Source: an uncultured Alphaproteobacteria bacterium
Lineage (GTDB): Bacteria; Pseudomonadota; Alphaproteobacteria; CADEGL01
Reading direction: 5' to 3'
Length of the DNA: 60,019 nucleotides
NCBI GenBank assembly: GCA_902826885.1
Contig: CADEGL010000013.1
Location: 17,869-77,887 of the forward strand
Part shown: one piece after another, positions 55,063 to 60,019 of the stretch
Position numbering within the stretch: the stretch's first letter is position 1
Layout: the number at the start of each line of letters is the position of its first letter
The notes under the pieces: model-generated
Told to the model about the DNA's origin: nothing
Database searches by the model: none
Seen by the model: the letters and a program-made list of their open reading frames with translations, nothing else
Translations under genes and position numbers: made by a program

Positions 55063-56229
55063 TCAGAGGCCATCCATGATGGCGCGGCGGCCGATGCGGA
55101 CGTCGCGGTGGACGCTCACGCTGAGCACCAAGCCGAAGCTGAACATGAGCGTCAGCATGGCCGTGCCGCCATAGGACAGAAGCGGCAACGGCACACCCAC
55201 CACCGGCACCACGCCCATGACCATGGCCACATTGATGAAGACGTAGAGGAAGAACAGCGCCATCAGCCCGGCGGCCAAAAGGCGGCCGAACTGGCTGCGG
55301 CTTTTGAGCGAGACGCTGATGCCCTGCACCACGATCAGAAGATAGAGCGTCACCAGGACGAGCCCGCCGATCATGCCGAATTCCTCGGCATACATCGTGA
55401 AGATGAAATCGGTTTGCTTCTCGGGCAGGAAGTTCAGATAGCTCTGCGTCCCTTCCATGTAGCCCTTGCCGAAGATGCCGCCCGAACCCAGCGCGATCTT
55501 GGATTGGAGGATGTGATAGCCCGAACCCAAGGGATCGCGCTCGGGATCGAGGAACGTAAGGATGCGCCGGCGCTGGTAATCATGCATGAACTCCCACGCC
55601 ACGGGTGCGAGGGCACCGACCGCGGCGACCGCGGCGCCGAAGACCCAAACGCGCAAACCAGCCAGAAACGCCATGGCCGCCGCCGCCATCATCAACATCA
55701 TGGCCGTGCCCAAATCGGGTTGGCGCATCACGAGGGCCACCGGGACCAGCACCATGCCGATGGGCGCCAGGAGGTTGACCGGCCGGTTTACGTCTTCCGT
55801 TCCCAGGCCGTGGAAATAGCGCGCCAGCGCCATCACCAACGCCACCTTCATGACCTCGGACGGCTGAATCTGAAAAAAGCCGAGAGACAGCCAGCGCTGC
55901 GCGCCCATGGCCCCCATGCCGACCACCTCGACCGCGGCCAGAAGGAGCATCGCGAAGCCGTAAAGCACATAGGCCGCCTTGAACCAGAAACGGATATCGA
56001 TCACGCCCACGACTGTCATGATCGTGAGGCCGACGGCGAAGCGGGTCATCTGACGCACGGCCCAGGGCTCGAAGGAACCACCCGCCGCCGAATACAGGGT
56101 GGTGAAGCCGATGGTGGCGACCGCGCAGAGCAACAACACCAGAAGCCACCGGAAATGCCAGATCTTTTCCGGCCAGCTTAACGATGCGCTGCCCAAATCC
56201 CCCGAACCCAGGAACGTCTCACGTTGCAT
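55063..56229 (-). CDS. rodA: RodA, SEDS peptidoglycan glycosyltransferase
   Basis: A 388-residue polytopic protein with ten helices. Family motifs: HFRWLLVLLLCAVATIGFTTLYSAAGG start region (short marker GFTTLYSA), QPSEVMKVALVMALARYFH, QPDLGTAMML, and the C-terminal PLLSYGGTAMLTLMFSFG. RodA polymerises lipid II glycan chains with PBP2 in the elongation machine at the inner membrane. ATG 56229 overlaps the mrdA stop by 11 nt; the longer frame is antisense-like. It is the last gene of the mreB-mreC-mreD-mrdA-rodA run. Confidence 0.95.
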   Translation of the reverse strand: MQRETFLGSGDLGSASLSWPEKIWHFRWLLVLLLCAVATIGFTTLYSAAGGSFEPWAVRQMTRFAVGLTIMTVVGVIDIRFWFKAAYVLYGFAMLLLAAVEVVGMGAMGAQRWLSLGFFQIQPSEVMKVALVMALARYFHGLGTEDVNRPVNLLAPIGMVLVPVALVMRQPDLGTAMMLMMAAAAMAFLAGLRVWVFGAAVAAVGALAPVAWEFMHDYQRRRILTFLDPERDPLGSGYHILQSKIALGSGGIFGKGYMEGTQSYLNFLPEKQTDFIFTMYAEEFGMIGGLVLVTLYLLIVVQGISVSLKSRSQFGRLLAAGLMALFFLYVFINVAMVMGVVPVVGVPLPLLSYGGTAMLTLMFSFGLVLSVSVHRDVRIGRRAIMDGL

Positions 56230-58090
56230 CGCCCGAGCCTCCCGCCACCGGCGTGCGCGGCTTGGCCGATTCGCGCTCCTGGACCAGGCGCATGACGTCG
56301 CGCGCAATGGGCGCGGCCACGCGCGAGCCGCCGCCGCCATGCTCGACGATCACGGCGCAGGCATAGCGCGGCGCGTCGACCGGCGCGAAACAGACGAACA
56401 ACGCGTGGTCGCGCTGGTTCCACGGCAACTCCTCATTCTTGAGCACGCCCGTGTCGCGTTCGCGTTGGGTGATGCGGCGCACTTGGGACGTGCCGGTCTT
56501 GCCGGCCATGGCCCATTGGGGCTCGACGATACGCGCGCCATAGGCCGTACCGCCCGGCACGTTCACCACGCCGTCCATGCCGCGGAACACCAGTTCGAGC
56601 GAGGGCGTGGAGATGCCGAGCGGCTCGGCGGCTGGAACCGGCGCCACTTCGTCCGGATCGATGCCCTTGATTCCGCGCGTCAAGCGCGGCTTCACGGAGA
56701 AGCCACCATTGGCGATACGCGCCGCCATCACGGCCAACTGTAGCGGCGTGGCCAAGAGGAAACCCTGCCCAATACCGGCGATCAACGATTCGCCCTGGTG
56801 CCAAGGCGCGCCGAACGTGGCGCGCTTCCATTCCTGGGTCGGCACCAGGCCGCGGCGTTCGCCCGGCAGGTCAATGCCGGTCAACTGGCCCAGGCCGAAA
56901 CGCTTGGCCATGGCCGCGATCCGGTCGATGCCGACGCGCCGCGCCGTCTCGTAGAAATAGACGTCGCAGGAATGGCGGATCGCTCCTTCCATGTTGAGCG
57001 AGCCGTGACCTTCTTTCTTCCAGCAATGGAAGGTGCCGTCGCCGAATTGGTAGCTGCCGTCGCAGAAGACGGTGTTGGACGCGTTCGCCGTGCCCGCCTC
57101 CAACGCGGCCAAGGCCACCATCATCTTGAAGGTGGAGCCCGGGGCGTAGGTACCCGCGATGCTCTTGTTGATCAGCGGAGCCTTGGGATCGCGCATCAGC
57201 GCACGCCACTGCTCGCCCTTGATGCCTTCGGTGAAATGGTTGGGATCGAAACCCGGTTTGGAGGTCATCACGAGAACCTCGCCGGTTTTCACATCCAGCA
57301 CGACCACCGAACCGCTTTCCTCGCCCAAGCGCTCATAGGCGAAGCGTTGGACCTCCAGATCGATCGCCAGCGCCACCTCGCGCCCCGGCTCGCCATCCTC
57401 GCGCGACAGCTCGCGCACGACCCGTCCGACCGCATTGACCTCGACTTCCAAGGCGCCAGCCTCTCCACGCAGCGCCAGATCGTGCCTCTTCTCGATGCCG
57501 TCCTTGCCGACGGGAAAGTTGGGCAGGGTCAGCAACGGATCGCCGTCCTGATCGGCCTCCGACGCGGCACCGACATAACCGAGCGTGTGGGACAGCATGG
57601 GACCATAGGGATAGAAGCGACTGCGCCCCACTTCGATGGAAACGCCCGGCAGGTCGGGGGCGTTTACCTCCACCCGTGCCACGTCCTCCCAGGACAGGTT
57701 CTCGCGCACCAAGAGCGGCATGAAGCGCCGGCTGCGTTCGATCTCACGCAACAACCGCGTCCGTTCGGTATCGCTCAGCTGCAGCACGATGGACAAGGCC
57801 TCGACGCTCGCGCGCGCCTTACCGGCTTTCTCGGCCACCAGCATGACGCGGTAGTTCTGCCGCGTGATGGCCAGGGGTTCGCCGAAACGGTCGACCAGGC
57901 GGCCACGCTGCGGCGCCAGGAGCTGGAGATTGATGCGATTGTCGTCGGCCAATGTGGCGTAGCGATCGGCATCCATGACCTGGAGCTGATAGAGCCGGCC
58001 GGCAATGACCACCATCAGCGCGACCTGACCGCCCAAGAGGATCGTCGCGCGGCGCGTAAAGGTCTTGTAGCGGTCGGCGTCGCCGCGCAT
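56219..58090 (-). CDS. mrdA: Penicillin-binding protein 2 (elongation transpeptidase)
   Basis: A 623-residue class B PBP. One N-terminal anchor (ATILLGGQVALMVVIAG), a dimerisation domain with NRINLQLLAPQRGRLVDRFG (family: N..R..APRG.I.DR.G), and the transpeptidase domain with Ser319 in GSTFK, RHSCDVYFYE in the SxN region and KTGTSQ. It cross-links peptidoglycan in side-wall growth with RodA. It is 1 nt from mreD and overlaps rodA. Confidence 0.96.
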   Translation of the reverse strand: MRGDADRYKTFTRRATILLGGQVALMVVIAGRLYQLQVMDADRYATLADDNRINLQLLAPQRGRLVDRFGEPLAITRQNYRVMLVAEKAGKARASVEALSIVLQLSDTERTRLLREIERSRRFMPLLVRENLSWEDVARVEVNAPDLPGVSIEVGRSRFYPYGPMLSHTLGYVGAASEADQDGDPLLTLPNFPVGKDGIEKRHDLALRGEAGALEVEVNAVGRVVRELSREDGEPGREVALAIDLEVQRFAYERLGEESGSVVVLDVKTGEVLVMTSKPGFDPNHFTEGIKGEQWRALMRDPKAPLINKSIAGTYAPGSTFKMMVALAALEAGTANASNTVFCDGSYQFGDGTFHCWKKEGHGSLNMEGAIRHSCDVYFYETARRVGIDRIAAMAKRFGLGQLTGIDLPGERRGLVPTQEWKRATFGAPWHQGESLIAGIGQGFLLATPLQLAVMAARIANGGFSVKPRLTRGIKGIDPDEVAPVPAAEPLGISTPSLELVFRGMDGVVNVPGGTAYGARIVEPQWAMAGKTGTSQVRRITQRERDTGVLKNEELPWNQRDHALFVCFAPVDAPRYACAVIVEHGGGGSRVAAPIARDVMRLVQERESAKPRTPVAGGSGDAT

Positions 58091-58091
58091 C

Positions 58092-58607
58092 TCAGGCGTT
58101 CGCCAAGAACGCGCGCTGCACGCGGATCAGAAGCCACGCGAGGCACGGATAAAGCACGAGGGTCAGCGTGAGCTGGATCACCGCGGGCTCCATGCGGATG
58201 GGCGCGTCATAGAGCAGCGACGCCACCAGCCAGCTCACGATGCCCGCGCCCAGGATGACCAGCATGAAGACGACCCAGGCGACGGCGAAGCCCTTGCCCG
58301 CGATCATGCGGCGGCGTGAACGAACCAGGCTATGCACCAGCAGAAACAAGAGCGCGTTGAGGCCGAGCGGCGCCCCTGTCAGCACGTCTTCCAGGACCCC
58401 TACGAGGAACACCGCGCCGATCGGCATCAGATCGGGCCGGTAAAGCGCCCAATAGTAGATCGCCATCAACGGAACCAGCGGCACGATGCTACGATAATCG
58501 GGCACGGGCAGCGGAATCGCATTCAAGACGACCAGCATCACGGTGATGACAAACGGCGCCACGTGCCGGGTGGCACGGTCGAGCCGGTGCCAGAACGCAT
58601 TGTTCAT
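58092..58607 (-). CDS. mreD: Rod shape-determining protein MreD
   Basis: A 171-residue membrane protein with five to six helices (FVITVMLVVLNAIPLPVPDY, LVPLMAIYYWALYRP, PIGAVFLVGVLEDVLTGAPLGLNAL and so on; GVLEDVLTGAPLGLNA is the MreD hallmark). It joins the cytosolic MreB filament to the wall synthases. ATG 58607 overlaps the mreC stop as ATGA. Confidence 0.93.
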   Translation of the reverse strand: MNNAFWHRLDRATRHVAPFVITVMLVVLNAIPLPVPDYRSIVPLVPLMAIYYWALYRPDLMPIGAVFLVGVLEDVLTGAPLGLNALLFLLVHSLVRSRRRMIAGKGFAVAWVVFMLVILGAGIVSWLVASLLYDAPIRMEPAVIQLTLTLVLYPCLAWLLIRVQRAFLANA

Positions 58608-59479
58608 GGTCGTGCGGGGGTGCGAGCCGTCACCGAGGGCAGCGGCGCGTCGGTGCCAAAATCGACGAGGCGCAAATACTCCAGGCGGTCGAAATTGACG
58701 TAGGGCAAGATCCGCACCTCACCCGTCGCGACCGTGGCGACCACGCCCACGGGCAAGCCCGGCGGGAAGATACCGCCATGGCCCGAGGTGACGATGCGGT
58801 CGCCCGGCTGGGGAGACGCCTCGACAGGCAAGAAGCGCAACTTCGGGCGCTCGGAGTTGTCGCCCATCAGAATGGCGGGATAGCGCGTCGATTCGATGAT
58901 GATCGGAATGCGCGAATTGATGTCGGTCAATAGGAGGACGCGCGCCGATCGGTGACCGACCTCGGTCACGCGACCGGCCAGACCGCTCCCATCGACGGCG
59001 GCCTGGCCCTTGCGGACGCCTTGGTCGTCGCCGACGTTCACGATCACGCTGCGGACATAGGCCGTGCTGGAATCCGAGATCACCCGCGCCGAGACAAACT
59101 GGCGGGACGACGGCGGCACATAGTTCAACATGCTGCGCAGGGAATTGGATTCGGCTTCCAAATCCCGCGCGATCTGCTGCCAGCCGCGCAGACGCTCGTT
59201 CTCCTCCCGCAGCCGGTCGTTCTCGACGCGAAGCGCCGCCAGCTGGTGGACATAATCGATCATGTCGCGCACGGTCGCCGCCGGACGCGACAAGGCGTCG
59301 AGCACGGGCGCGAAACCGTCGGTGATCGTGGTGCGGACGCGTTCGGCGAACTGAGCATCGGCGCGCCCGAGGATGATCATGCCCGCGGACAAGAACAGCA
59401 GCGCCAAGAAGGCGAACCGCTGGGCCGCGGCGCGCACGGGAGTCGCGAATCGGATAATCGATCCGGCCCGGTATCTCAC
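58604..59479 (-). CDS. mreC: Rod shape-determining protein MreC
   Basis: A 291-residue bitopic protein: anchor helix (FAFLALLFLSAGMIILG), coiled coil (about 85-115, LRVENDRLREENERLRG) and the periplasmic beta domain with GDDQGVRKGQAAVDGSGLAGRV (hallmark VRKGQAAV). It activates PBP2. I choose GTG 59479 because GGGAGG lies eight bases upstream; GTG 59488 would overlap that site. Confidence 0.94.
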   Translation of the reverse strand: MRYRAGSIIRFATPVRAAAQRFAFLALLFLSAGMIILGRADAQFAERVRTTITDGFAPVLDALSRPAATVRDMIDYVHQLAALRVENDRLREENERLRGWQQIARDLEAESNSLRSMLNYVPPSSRQFVSARVISDSSTAYVRSVIVNVGDDQGVRKGQAAVDGSGLAGRVTEVGHRSARVLLLTDINSRIPIIIESTRYPAILMGDNSERPKLRFLPVEASPQPGDRIVTSGHGGIFPPGLPVGVVATVATGEVRILPYVNFDRLEYLRLVDFGTDAPLPSVTARTPARP

Positions 59480-59528
59480 GCTTGGCACCTCCCTCGCGGC
59501 GCCGCCCTCCGGCGGCGTTCAGCGTTCG

Positions 59529-60019
<491 letters not shown>

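Overview
The window reads as a chromosomal segment of a GC-rich alphaproteobacterium, probably related to Rhodospirillales. This rests on the consistently high GC, the mreBCD-mrdA-rodA block with overlapping genes, the AspRS motif 2 spelling, a MHYT-type sensor kinase, and the liv/DUF1028/amidohydrolase gene content. No insertion sequence, phage module or CRISPR array is visible. Both ends cut genes: a polyprenyl diphosphate synthase at the left and mreB at the right.

Layout. 1-4.7 kb: ispB end, tRNA-Pro(CGG), small stress-like or membrane proteins, an EamA transporter and a DAO-type oxidoreductase. 4.7-7.4 kb: a MHYT-PAS hybrid histidine kinase. 7.6-16.4 kb, all minus strand: a branched-chain-type ABC uptake operon (livKHMGF plus a DUF488 gene), followed by alcohol dehydrogenase-like, amidohydrolase and DUF1028 genes, probably uptake and breakdown of an amide or N-heterocycle.

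16.5-32.5 kb holds a complete Pel exopolysaccharide locus in an unusual form. PelA is split into a separate glycoside hydrolase (24907-25770) and a separate deacetylase (29201-31519). PelB is split into an inner-membrane-anchored TPR protein and an outer-membrane barrel with its own signal peptide. A PelX-type epimerase is translationally coupled to the deacetylase. A response regulator with a degenerate Hpt domain sits divergently from pelD, and PelD lacks the RxxD c-di-GMP site at the expected place. The parts still cover all steps: sugar nucleotide epimerisation (PelX), synthesis and inner membrane passage (PelF, PelG, PelD, PelE), periplasmic trimming and deacetylation (two PelA parts), and export (PelB parts, PelC).

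32.5-43.4 kb: cytochrome c, class III aminotransferase, apt, a periplasmic SUOX-fold-like sensor protein coupled to a very large hybrid kinase, ubiX, a maleate isomerase-family protein and aspS. 43.4-52.5 kb: an ArsR-SRPBCC cassette with two clear palindromic operators, a D-aminoacylase, cyclase, GNAT and rhodanese genes, then a minus-strand operon of SpmAB-like transporter, an SDR with an altered active site, tartrate dehydrogenase-like enzyme and a DUF429-like/HIT fusion protein.

52.6-60 kb: a 25-residue lysine-rich mini-protein with a strong terminator, an S24-type repressor, a manganese (yybP-ykoY) riboswitch in front of an UPF0016 Mn exporter, a 33-residue membrane peptide, tRNA-Lys(CTT) and the rod-shape operon mreB-mreC-mreD-mrdA-rodA. 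Gene functions are by reading motifs in translation; no database search was run.
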